The translations under genes were made by a program, and so were the position numbers. This document shows, in pieces, positions 13,401 through 23,598 of a stretch of 64,000 nt of DNA. Numbering within the stretch: position 1 is the stretch's first letter; every line of letters starts with the position of its first letter. This DNA is from Struthio camelus (Eukaryota > Chordata > Aves > Struthioniformes > Struthionidae), in assembly GCF_040807025.1 (NCBI RefSeq), contig NC_090982.1:48715112-48779111 (forward strand), read 5' to 3'. The notes beneath the pieces were generated by a model. The model saw only the letters and a list, made by a program, of their open reading frames with translations. It ran no database searches and had not been told where the DNA came from.

Positions 13401-15549
13401 CTCATATTTTTACTTTACAGCGTAGGAAAATTCTCATAGATAATTTCTTTTCTAATGGTACAACACTTTGCAGGGCTGTGGAACAACTGACAATAAGAAT
13501 AGCATTTACTCAGAACTGATTCAAAGCGGACTATGTCATTCCAACTTTTGCAAGGTTTTCATAAATTCATTCTGCACTACATCTGTAGCAGTTTCACTGA
13601 CCATGAGACTATAATCAAAGTCTTGCTAAGCAGCCTTAGAAAAATTAAAGCTTATTTCTTTTCTGCATCTGGCTTTCCATGACCATTATCAGCCTGGCAT
13701 TTTTCAAACTGAAATCTGTTTTGTTGGCATAGATCACACAGGGCAGCTATGTCTGCTGAGTTCTTGTTTGGCTGGGTCTAATCTACTGGAATTCAAAAGT
13801 CCGCCAAACTCAGCATACTGTACGCAGACAGAAAACCTGCATAAGAAAGCTACAAAGCTAAGTGTGATGTTAATGGACCTTTCTGATTTAGAAATAAAGA
13901 AAGTGAAGAAAAATGGTCTGCTAGTGCCTTCTCTCAGGTCTTTGTCTTGAAAGTTGTGGTTTATTTGTCTTCTAGAATTTATTTGACTCTCTCTCTCTCT
14001 AACTCTCCTCTTTTTTATATTGGGATTGACACAAGCACAGGACTGCAAACCCTACCCAATCATGAATTTGTGGGCTTCTATATTTGCCTTGGTATTTAAG
14101 AACTTTAGGGTTCACGGTGTACAGAAATGTATTTTTTAAATTAAAGGATGGATTTTCTCTTCATCAAATGTTTCTGAGAATTGGCTCTTCAAGAAAAATA
14201 CTGTTGCAATACAATCAGAATAATTGAAACCACTGCAACCACATTGCCTAAAGGAAATATATCTTCAGTATTTCATCACTGAAACCTCTGAGATTTCTCT
14301 CAGCCAACTAAGACCTACACTCCCAGGTGTGTAGCAGCACACAGACTTGTCTAGCATTTGCTTGCTAATTGATTGTATTCATATATACCAGTCTTGTTTC
14401 TGTTTGCTCTTTTAACCAGATAAGATTTTCTCCACAACATAAAGAAACTTGTTCAGTTGCGGCCGTACGAGTGGAACTTGTTGTGTCTAGAAAACCAGCA
14501 GCGCTGGTGAGAAACTACAGCCGGTATCCACAGAGGTGACTTTCATTCCCTGCCGACAGCCGTCTCGAAGACCACCATCAGCAGCAACTGAGAGCCAGCC
14601 GTGGCACACAAAGCTTAGTAATGCATTTGTTGCCTCTGTTAAGAAAGCAGCTGTTCTGCAAATGGGTCAGCAAATGTACTGTACAGAAAGCTTGCATTGC
14701 CAAAAGAGCTCTGAAGTTTATCCTAAACAGAAGGACTAACTACTTCCCTTTAGCTAGCTTTGCATACAGACTTCAGAGGGCTGGCTTCAGATTTTAAAAT
14801 ACTATCCACTATTGCTTGTGCTACATATCAGGACAAGTGCCTCCAGAGCTAAGAAAGCAGAGTTGTAGCATGACCTGTAATAACCTACATTGCAGCTCTT
14901 TGTTTTCTTTCTGTTGATTCATTATCACTACTGTGAGTAATGTTGGTTGACGGGTGCTGCTGCACGAGGAGGGAATGGTGTCAAAGCCTGAGACTTTGCT
15001 ATGCGCTGGGAGTTACGCACAAGCAAGCACGTAGTTTTGCAACAGATAGGAACTGTTCTCGATTTGACGGCTTGTGATTCACATGTGAAATGGGCCAGCA
15101 AGAAAAATTGTAGCACTTCTGCGAACTCCAATTGGAAAAGTTCCTGAATGTTGATTAAATTCTGAAAAGTGTTAAAGGGTATCTTGAGAATGTTTTTACT
15201 CTTCTAATATGTGTTATTAATAATAAAAATTAATAATTATGTTTACTATATAGTGCTTGAGTCAGGGAAGTAGGGGTTTCCATTGTACGGGATACCCTTG
15301 ATCCTCCACTACTTTTCTTTCTTAACTTACCTGGACAGAGAAGGAGAAAGAAACTGCTAGTTGTTCATCCCAAGCAACAAGAACTAAACTGGCAAGGGAC
15401 AGCCAACTGGCACACCCATAAACAAGGTAACAGTGATCAATGTATTACTACAAGAACAGGTACCTCATATATCTGAAAACACCTATTTCTTTTCATATGT
15501 TATTGCTTTGAATTCAATATCTTAGTTTTATCTGCAGGTGTATCTCTCT

Positions 15550-15582
15550 TCTCTTCCTCCTCCTCCTCCTTTTTTTTTTTTA
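15550..15582. repeat. Pyrimidine tract: (CCT)n followed by poly-T
   Basis: CTTCCTCCTCCTCCTCC runs into an uninterrupted T run. Polypyrimidine of this kind is a common mutational product. Confidence 0.85.
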
Positions 15583-18500
15583 AATCTCCTTCTGTCTATT
15601 TTGAAAAGACTGCTTAAAAGCAGGGCAGCTAACCAACCACTGATGCTCTAGTCTGGACCAGCTGCAGTTACTCACTGCACAGAAAGCATCCTGAAATGCT
15701 AACTTTCGTCACATGGTAAATTCTGGAAAAGCACAGTCTCAGCACGGGCCTTTGGACAACATGTACCACAAAATATCACTTTAAAATGTCACAAGGTCAA
15801 ACAGGGTTCTTGTTTACCTTAACTGGTTTCAGTCCTGCCATGTCATCACAGGAGAACATTGAATCTGCACAGATGCTGAAATGAGAGCCTGCTCATGTAA
15901 TATAATCTACATAATATGTATAGTGTGTCTGCTCAATACAGACGTTTTTGCACAAAAGATCAGGAATCTCTGGGATGACTGTATTATATAAGATACCCTG
16001 TACCTATTTGCTTTTGTTCTCTTACACTTTAGCTTTACATTATAATATAAACTCTTCCTTGTACCTAACAGTCCTAAGTACATACTTAGAGAGTCGTAGT
16101 ATCTACATTGGCGTTTCTGTAAGATACTGGCTCCCGGTAATAACTTACAATCAAACAATATCTTTGGAAAGTCTCTTTAAAATATCTTTTAATGAATGTT
16201 TTTAATTTGGAAATTGTGGAAGAAATACAGTGGGTATAAAAAAAGGAAGATATACATTTGTCCTAGAACTATGGATTCTCTAGCTTTGGCACTACCCATG
16301 GGCTATTTCAGTTATTCTCTCTGACTCACTATTAATGATAAATCAGTATAATGAGGTTTACTTTGTGTGAAGCCAGAAGCTGTGCAAAGGATCGTGACTG
16401 TACAGAAACAAATGCTTTTATTTGGACTTCCAGAAAGACAGTATTCAAAATATTTTCATTTCATATAGACATAAGTTTAATGTTCTTAAAAATGTATCAA
16501 CAAACTAATTCCTCAGAATTAGATATCTAGCAAACATGAAAAAGCATTTGTAAAGACAAACAAACATAAAACTTGAATGGCAACGCACTGTATCTAAGTC
16601 ATTCTCTATGCATCTATGGAGAGGATATAAAATTCAACTTTGAAGTGGATTTTTCTAATGTCTCAAAGGGCAGCTGAGTACCCTGCTCCCATTTACATTT
16701 TTGAAAATCTCCTCCTTTGTAATTCGTTTTATGTCAAAGTTCAAAAAAGTTCATAAAATGTCAGTATGAAGCCAGGAAATCTTCTGCTTTCTTCTCAAAA
16801 TCTTCCTCAAAATATTAAACTTCCAAAGTTTCCAGACTAACAGCCAAATAGATATGTGCTGAAGATGTCTTGCCTAATTTGTGTGCTGGTGTTTTGAGTG
16901 TTCAGACAGACATGCAGATTTTGAACTGACAACTTGAAATGGAAACAAGGCTGACAATTCGAGATGATTTTAACTAAAAACAAGAATAAATTCTAAAACC
17001 TATCTGCAAAAAGAAATATATATGGTTTCTGGATGCAGTAAGAAGCTTTAAAATGTCCCTGGATGATGGCCCAAAAAAGTGGTCCAGAATTCATTATGGT
17101 ATTTTGTGTTATGGCATTTTATTTTCTCAAATAGGGATCTCAAAGTTACCCCTTTGAACATTCAAAAACAGTACGTCATTGAGACTCAGTACATCATAGT
17201 AAAGTAGGCATATATGTTATCTCAGGTTGGTAGAGCGGAAAAGGGGCTTAGAGAAGTGAGAGAGCTGCTAGACAGTTTAATAAGAAGAAAATCCAGAATC
17301 TTCATATAATTTCTCTGTTCTAGACAGCAGAGAATACTCACAAACACAATTACATACTGAATCAGATTCATCTGCAGTCGTTTTCTTCTGCTCTCTTCCG
17401 TAAAATGATTTGTTCCTCTCAAAAAAAAAAAAAAAATCCATGCATACAACACACAAACACAGTCTCTCACAGATAAGCATATCTAACAGGGAAAAAATAT
17501 CTTTAAGTCAGAAAGAAACCTCTTATCTGCCTTGAGACTATTTGTCTACACTATAATCAAATGCTGAACACACATTTCTGTAAAGAATTCAGTGGTTCCT
17601 TTTAACATTATTATTTATGCTTTTGGAACCGCCTCCTCTCAAGTGAAAATTAGTCTGAGATTTTGTTCCATATTTGACAGCTCACGGTAAGGAATTAAAG
17701 TAAAAATGGGGAGGATATGTAATTATTAACCCTTCTGTTCAGTTATTAGTTTGCAAAACTTGCAGCTGAGGTTGCTTCTAAGTCATTCTTCAGCAAGAGT
17801 TTTACAGGATCAGAAAGGAATTAAAAAATGTAAGAAAGCCTGATGTTTCCAGGTCCTGAAAAACACATTTCTATGGATACCACAGATAAACAAAAGTTAT
17901 AGTTTTGTACAATTCTTTTAATGAAAAACATCAGAGACAATTTAAACATGGAACTACTATAGATTTATATATTTTCTGTTTATCTAACTTCAATCAAATT
18001 CTATTGAAATGGAAATATACAATTTAAAAAAATCACATTTTTACAAAATGCTGACAGCTTTTATGAAATGCAACTATTTTCTCACCCGTATGCATTCGTT
18101 TCTCCAAAAAGTTCTTTCCTTAATTCTCTGTATTTTTACAAAAGGAAAAAAAACCCAGGGGTTAATTGTTTGACTCACTTAAAATCATCGAGCGGACTTC
18201 TGAAGAAACAGGATTGGGCCCTATTAGTTAGTTTTACTTCTAAGGCATGCACTCAAATTTATAAAAAAATAAAAATCATACACAGAAGTTACAGTGAAAA
18301 TGTATAGATAGTCTATATTATTTTTTGCATTTCATAGGTACTAAACTTTGAATGGTGATTGTGAAATAAGCAAAACAAGTGACTTTAATACTACTTACAC
18401 AAGTAATGCAGATGAGCTTTGCCTCCAGAAGTCATTTGTATCTGCTTAAGACAGTGAATATTGTGAATGGTGAGGGACAGCTATAGAAAGAGTAGGTGTA

Positions 18501-19990
18501 TTTTTAAGGGAAATCAGCAAAGAAATAAAATCTGCAGATTTATCACTTTGAATGCTTTCTGTCTGAGAGAAAAGTTTAAGCTGAGCTAAGTTAAATTGTT
18601 TTGAGGAATACGATCAGTTAATGTACTAACATCAGCATAGCATATCCAATACATTGAAAGTCTATGCAACTACCAGAAAATACATGCTATAAATATGTGT
18701 TAAACACTGGTTACCACTACAAAGCTAGAGATGGAAGGGCAGCTAGAGAGGTTTATCAGAGGTAGACTGAGACAGTTCTTGTACCTATGTATTATTTTTC
18801 CTAAATATTATATTCAAAATAGTTGAATTCACGTTAAATGGCTTGTTAACAGTCTTTTGTTTCTGCTAAATGAGGGCTATGGCCAGACGCTGTATTGGCA
18901 TACAGAAGTAGCTTATAACTCTGATATCAATAATTGCTTTAAGATTTAATCACAAAAATGCAGAGTGGACAGGAGGTTGGCGTGCTCGTGGGGGCTGGCT
19001 ATTGGATGTGTCCATATGAAGTTGCTATGATGTAACAACAAACTTACTTTTTGTTCATTAAAGTATTGTCTTTTTACATGCAGAATTAATTAATTTTTAC
19101 TTCAGGTCCAAAAGGTTTATGTCCTTATATCGTCTATAAACTAATAAGATACAGCCACCTACAGCTTGCTAAGTAAAGCAGGAAAAAACACGTCTTCCTG
19201 TTACAACTTAGTCCTGTTTTTGGAGTTTTTTTACTTACTGATAGTTTGGCTCCTTTTCATAGCTTTATATCCTGTTAAGTAAAAAGCCAAATACTATATT
19301 CAAGGAAGGATGTTTTGAATGCAAGATAAAGCTCTGACTCTGCTATTAAAAGGTGTTTTAAGTTAAACAAACAAAGCCTTCACTTCTTCCCTGTGGTGCT
19401 TCTTACGAGACGTGAACTGAGAGAAAAAATATCATTAGCTTTCTGCTACAAACTTAGCTGAGGAGATCCTTTGAAAAAAGTTTGTTATTAACATTTTCTC
19501 TTTCCTGTAAAGGTAGTGATATGTATATGCCCATATTAGAAAAACATTTAGGGAAGTTAACAGTGGATGTCCAATTCCTACTCAAAGAACTCAGTTCAGA
19601 TGGCAAAAAAGGGGACTTTTTTGAAGGAAAAAGCATGGAAAAAATTGGTTTTCTGTTGTGTGTTCCATCTGGGGTCTTTGGCCGATTTTTTTGCATATCC
19701 TACTTAATCTATAGACTGCTGCATTAAAACAAAAAAAAAAAAGGCTGAGGGAAACCACAGAGAGAGAGAAAGTCCAGGAGTTGGAGTGTTTCTTTTTAAC
19801 TGTAGTCTGTCTTTTTTTTTTTTTTTGAGAGGAAAGAGTTCCATTCTCCTCTGGCAAAACAACAGCTACATTAGTATGTGCAATTGGTAAAGACTAATCT
19901 GCAATCACTTTCCCCACTGAGAAAAAAAGGCGCAGCAAAAATCAAGAGCCGAGAGGGCCTGTGAATCCTCTTCTGAAAGGAGGAATTTCT

Positions 19991-20090
19991 CCCCCCCCCC
20001 CCCCCGGCCCCCATTAAATAAAGAGGGTAGACCGCAGTGATAGAGGAGACGAGGCCCGCTGCTTTTAAGGGACCTTGGGGGGGGGGGGGG
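19991..20090. repeat. Complementary homopolymer pair: C15 (19991-20005) and G14 (20077-20090)
   Basis: A run of 15 C is followed 71 nt later by a run of 14 G on the same strand, at the upstream edge of the CpG island. The runs could pair as hairpin arms, or separately form i-motif or G-quadruplex structures. Run lengths in raw assemblies may be inaccurate. Confidence 0.8.
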
Positions 20091-20315
20091 CCGCCCGGGC
20101 GCCGCAGACGGGGGCAGGAAGCGGAATTGGTGGGTATCGCCCCTTCCCCGCCAGGCGCCGAGCTCAAGTGCGGCGCGAGGAGCCGCCACTGGAGGGAGTC
20201 TGGGCGCTTTCAAACGGCTGCGAGGCAGGCGCAGAGCCCCCGCCCCCGGCTCTCGGGCTGCGGGCCGGGGCGCAGGCCGCCGTCGCCGGGGCAACGCGGG
20301 CGCGCCGCACCGCAG

Positions 20316-20331
20316 CGGGGCGGGGCGGGGC
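20316..20331. promoter_or_regulatory. Clustered GC boxes (Sp1/KLF-type)
   Basis: Three consecutive GGGGC units form overlapping GGGGCGGGG motifs, the Sp1/KLF consensus. They lie in the upstream half of the CpG island, almost 3 kb before the start codon, so they may belong to a distal or antisense promoter rather than the main one. Confidence 0.55.
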
Positions 20332-20412
20332 GCAGCCCCCCCCTTCCCCCTCCCTCACGGCCACGAGCCGCCAACGGTCGCCGCCAACGGCCTCTCGGCG
20401 GAGCCGGGGACG

Positions 20413-20421
20413 GCTCACCTG
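20413..20421 (-). other. Candidate splice donor on the minus strand (CAG|GTGAGC)
   Basis: Read on the minus strand, the sequence is CAG followed by GTGAGC, a near-ideal 5' splice site; the last exonic base would be 20419. It lies in the GC-rich upstream half of the EFNA5 CpG island, just downstream (minus-strand sense) of dense CpG sequence, as expected for a divergent noncoding first exon. No transcript evidence is available and the match could be chance. Confidence 0.35.
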
Positions 20422-20809
20422 CCGGCGCGCCCCGAGGCGGGGAGGTCGGGGGAGGGGGGGGGGACAGGCTGCCGCCCCGCCGCTCGTTTGGGCGGCCGAA
20501 AGCGGCGTAGCGGCGGCGTTATCGCCATCTCATCCTGAGCCGAAAGGTGAATGTTGCGAAGCGCGCGCGGAAGCGGCTGCCTTTGCCGCATGAGGGGCAG
20601 CCCTCCCCGCGGCCCGGGCGGGGGCATGTCTGCGCCTTGCCGGCCGTGCCAGGAGGCGTGAGCAGGGCGCGCCCTGGTACAGGCGAGCGGCCCAACAAAC
20701 TGTTTAAAAATCCCGGTGTAGCAACCCGAGTGCTTGCTGGAAGAAGGGGATTAAAGGCAAGACAAAGCAGACCAGAATCTCCTTCCAGACTGCTAAACAG
20801 CCGCCCGAT

Positions 20810-21130
20810 TTTAATTTGATTATGCAACGCCTAAGAGTAGAGGTGCAATTTGCGAGCAAATTCAATTGCTCCAATCACATCTCCTCCACTCGCAGCTGAT
20901 GCCGTGCATCACCCGGGGCGTACAAATCGCGCGTTCAGGCTTAAAAGTGGGAAAGGAGTTTTCTTTTACAATTGAATTACCCTGCGCACTGTTTCCCGTG
21001 GCAGATGGAAACTCATCCTTAAGGCTGCGTGAGCGAACCCCTCTCACAGCAGCCGGCGTTGAAACGGTTACATTTAGCAGCAAGGTTGCACAGGAACCAC
21101 TCCGATGTCTTAGTAATTCAATTAGTCAGG
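20810..21130. promoter_or_regulatory. Motif-rich promoter-proximal block with repeated ATTCAATT sites
   Basis: This stretch is less CpG-dense than its neighbours. It contains TAATTTGATTATGCAA (20812-20827, resembling homeodomain/PBX and POU-type sites), ATTCAATTG (20860-20868), its exact inverted copy CAATTGAAT (20969-20977), and a third ATTCAATT (21116-21123). CCAATCA lies between them. The arrangement looks like a cis-regulatory module, but conservation was not measured. Confidence 0.4.
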
Positions 21131-21212
21131 TTTCGAGAAGGTGGGGCTGGGTATTTTTTTGGCGTGGAAGGAGGAGAAGGCTAGGACGACGCCTCCTATC
21201 TCGTGTTGCAAA

Positions 21213-21219
21213 CCAATCA
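21213..21219 (+). promoter_or_regulatory. CCAAT box (ACCAATCAG context)
   Basis: CCAATCA in the context AACCAATCAGG matches the NF-Y consensus. A second CCAATCA occurs at 20871-20877. Their use by EFNA5 is inferred from position within the island, upstream of the leader. Confidence 0.5.
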
Positions 21220-21431
21220 GGTTGAGGTGTAAGGAAAAAAAAAAAGCAATCTGTAAGCAAACAGCAGGCTGTGCCCTGACTGGCTGCGCCGGCAAATCTC
21301 CCCCTTTCCCAAGTAAACTGCATGCAAAAATCCCACATGATCAAGGAGCAGCGCCCGTGCTGCGAGCTGGCTGCCTGCACCTCGTCCTCGCCGCCAGCCC
21401 TCGCGCGCACCCGCCGCCAGAGCCCGCCCGG

Positions 21432-21462
21432 ACACACACGCGTGTGCATGTACGTATGCGTG
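21432..21462. other. 31-nt alternating purine-pyrimidine tract (Z-DNA-prone)
   Basis: Every base from 21432 to 21462 alternates purine and pyrimidine. The tract begins with (AC)4, includes the 12-bp palindrome CACACGCGTGTG at 21435-21446, and continues through CATGTACGTATGCGTG. CG/CA steps of this kind are favourable for left-handed DNA under negative supercoiling. It sits inside the promoter CpG island. Confidence 0.75.
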
Positions 21463-22742
21463 GGCACCTCGCTATACCGGCTGTACACCGCTGCCGCGGC
21501 CTCTTGCACCCACGCGTGCACAGAGGCACCCAGCGCGCCGGGCTCCGAGATTTTCCTAGGCTGCTGATGTCGGATTTACACGCAGTGAAGGAACCGGTCA
21601 TTGCAAAAGGGGGCGTGACTGTTTAAAAGATTTTTTTTTCCTCCCATAAAGCTTTTTTTTTTTTTTCCTGCAAAACTGACTTTTGCCCCTCCAATCCTCG
21701 TCGCTCTTTACGATCCCTCCCTGCCTGCCGCTGCATTCAAGTTTATTTATTTGCCTGCTGGCGTGGTATATTTTTCCTCGCTGCTCTTGCTGCTGCTGCT
21801 TCAGAGGGAAAAGGGGAGCAGCTGTCGGGCAAGACCGAGAAGAAGAAGAACTGGGTTTTTTTTTTTTTTCCCGATCTCCTTATGTAGTCATCTGAGGGGT
21901 GGATTCTTTTTTTCTCCCACCCCCCGTCCCCTGCTCTTTCAAACTGTTTTGTCCTTCCGCAGAAGTTGATGTTCCTGGGACTGGACCCGGCGCCAGCGCA
22001 GAGACACTCCGGGAGGCTGAAGCCGGAGATTTCCGCACCTCGCCGCGTCGCTCCCTTCGTCCCCCGTGCAGGAGAGGCGAGCCAAGACCAGCATCACCAG
22101 AGGAGTTTGCAGGCTTGATCTTCCACTTCTCCGGGGTTTTGCTTTTATCCACGCCCTCTCATAAAACAATTTTTATTTCCATTTCCTTGGTTTCCACGCC
22201 GCAATATTTCTTGGATTGGCCTCTTTTTTTTTTTGTTGCCTTTTTTTAACCTCGCCTTTGCTGTTGCTTAGTCCTTGGTGCACCCACCGCCCAGGAACAG
22301 GAAGGACAAGAAAACCGCTCCACAAAGTCTCCTTCAAGACACTCTGCGTGCTGCAGAACAGGCTCCCCAACTCCATCAGCGCAGCAAACAAACTCCTCAG
22401 GGTTTTGCTTTCCCCTGCTTTTTTTTTCCGGGGGGGGCGGAGGGCAAGGAAGGAAGACACAAACTTTGTACTTTCAGACCCGCTGGTACTTCTCGCCCCT
22501 CGCCCATCCGGCTGCCTTTAATATATTGCCAGGACCCCCCGTGGGCTTCCAGTGGGAAGATCTCCTGCCCCCCCTTCTCCGGCCCCCTCGCCCCCGGCCC
22601 CCCTTCCCCGCCGCCAGCCCGAGGGCCGCGCAAGCGGGCGCGCCCCTAGCGCCGCCGCCGCCTCCCCGGCCCGGGGCCGCTCGCAGGGGGCGGCGGAGCG
22701 GCGCCCCTCGCCCGCCCGCCGCGCACGGAGGGGGCCCGGTGT

Positions 22743-22844
22743 ATGTCTCGCCGTGGGCTCCGCACGGGACTCCCGGTGAATGAGCACCGCCCGCCGCCTG
22801 CCGCCGCTCCGCGCCTCGGCCCCCACCTCCCCCTGCCGGGGTGA
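22743..22844 (+). promoter_or_regulatory. Upstream ORF 1 in the EFNA5 leader (33 codons)
   Basis: ATG at 22743 (MSRRGLRTG...) ends at TGA 22842-22844, 257 nt before the EFNA5 start. The start context is weak (T at -3, T at +4), so leaky scanning past it is expected. It matters only if transcription begins upstream of 22743. The predicted peptide is Arg/Pro-rich and probably has no function of its own. Confidence 0.45.
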
Positions 22845-22854
22845 GGCTCCCTGA
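22780..22854 (+). promoter_or_regulatory. Upstream ORF 2 in the EFNA5 leader (24 codons), overlapping uORF 1
   Basis: ATG at 22780 lies in a second frame, in the context GTGAATGAGC (T at -3, A at +4), and ends at TGA 22852-22854. It overlaps uORF 1 over most of its length. Neither overlaps the EFNA5 start, so reinitiation at 23102 is possible. Confidence 0.4.
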
Positions 22855-23101
22855 GAGCCGCGGATCGCGCTCCCCTGCCGGTCCCCGTCTGCGGCGGGAG
22901 GCGGCCTCGGCTCGCTGCGGCGCGGCGGCAGCCCACCCTCCTCGCTGTCGCCTGCTGCCCCCGCGCCCTCTGTGTGTGTCTGTGGCAAGCGATTTTTTTT
23001 TTATTGATCCCCCCCCAGCCCAGCTCGGTCCCCCCCCTTCCCGTTTCTGCGTCGCCGCTCCTCTCGCCGCCGCCTGCCCTGCGCGCCGCCGGCCGGGCGC
23101 G

Positions 23102-23226
23102 ATGCTGCACGTGGAGATGTTGCTGCTGGCGGCCGCGGCGCTGTGGGTGTGCGTGCGCGGGCAGGAGCCCGGCGCCAAGGCGGTGGCCGACCGCTACGCC
23201 GTCTACTGGAACAGCACCAACCCCAG
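23102..23226 (+). CDS. EFNA5: Ephrin-A5, coding exon 1 (partial gene; signal peptide and start of receptor-binding domain)
   Basis: Ephrin-A5 is a GPI-anchored cell-surface ligand for EphA receptors and acts in axon guidance, topographic mapping and cell repulsion. Seen here: 41 complete codons plus two bases of codon 42. Residues 1-20 form a signal peptide (MLHVEM, a Leu/Ala-rich core, then WVCVRG) with likely cleavage before Q21. Residues 28-41 (VADRYAVYWNSTNP) are the characteristic opening of the ephrin receptor-binding domain, with an N-glycosylation sequon at N37-S38-T39. The exon ends CCCAG before GTACGC, a phase-2 consensus donor; the split codon AG|N would complete the family's conserved Arg. 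The start is supported by an in-frame TGA at 22781-22783 with no in-frame ATG between it and 23102, and by G at -3; +4 is C. A second in-frame ATG is codon 6. The remaining exons lie beyond 64000. Ephrin-A5 identity rests on recall of family sequences but is very specific. Confidence 0.97.
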
Positions 23227-23232
23227 GTACGC
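23227..23232 (+). other. EFNA5: Splice donor of EFNA5 exon 1
   Basis: The sequence CCCAG|GTACGC is a good match to the 5' splice-site consensus. It falls exactly where the ephrin-A5 reading frame loses similarity to the family, since the translated intron (YAGRRRGG...) is unlike any ephrin. Confidence 0.93.
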
Positions 23233-23581
23233 GGGGCGGCGGCGGGGCGGGGAGCGGGGGAAGGAGAGCGCTTGCCCGCTGCCTGCAGAAACTACTTTGT
23301 TCGCAAGACGCGGCGGCAAACTTTCTTTTATTTTTTATTCCATTTTTTCGGAGGGTCGGGGCGCCAGGCAGCCGGGGTGGGGGGCCTCCGGCTCCGTGTT
23401 TACCCTCGCCTCGCGCCCCAACGCACGGTTGCACCAGGCTAGCCTAGGGCTCGGCAGCGCCGGCTTTCCCCGGGGAGCCCGGCGGCGGCGCCTCAGCGCG
23501 AGGCGCGGGCACCCGCCGCGGCTGCGCCTGCCCGAGGGCGGCGGGAGCTTCCCGCCGTGCGGGGCGAGGCACCGAGAAGGC

Positions 23582-23598
23582 GGGCGGGCGGGGGGGGG
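23582..23598 (+). other. G-quadruplex-type motif early in intron 1
   Basis: GGGCGGGC followed by a run of nine G supplies at least four G-triplets with one-base loops on the transcribed-RNA-like strand, about 355 nt after the exon 1 donor. Nascent EFNA5 RNA would carry it. Confidence 0.6.

Larger units (their letters stand above)
8605..20029. other. AT-rich intergenic flank, proximal part; no gene supported
   Basis: This holds two relics of the sauropsid repeat (9018-9070 and 10378-10440), short poly-A/T runs (for example about 12446-12460 and 17421-17436) and no coding signal. A somewhat GC-richer patch at 11840-11950 and another at 14458-14620 have scattered CpGs, but their frames are short and show no family motif. 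From 19800 the composition shifts toward the CpG island. Confidence 0.65.
21540..23101 (+). promoter_or_regulatory. EFNA5: EFNA5 core promoter / 5' leader region
   Basis: This stretch runs from pyrimidine-rich sequence with long T tracts (about 21628-21667 and 21857-21870) through CTG-rich sequence to very GC-rich DNA immediately before the start codon. The transcription start must lie in or just upstream of it. A weak TATA-like GTTTAAAAG occurs near 21621. The last 560 bases before the ATG are strongly C/G-rich and contain the two upstream ORFs listed separately. Exact boundaries are inference. Confidence 0.6.

Noticed and set aside
20037..20827. Several frames of 100-170 codons on both strands in the upstream CpG island
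   Set aside because: They overlap each other in many frames, are Arg/Ala/Pro/Gly-rich, and arise because GC-rich DNA lacks stop codons. No recognisable domain.
22841..23101. In-frame open sequence upstream of the EFNA5 ATG (possible N-terminal extension from GTG)
   Set aside because: No ATG exists in that frame after the TGA at 22781-22783, the peptide is Arg/Pro-rich, and the signal peptide must be N-terminal for secretion.
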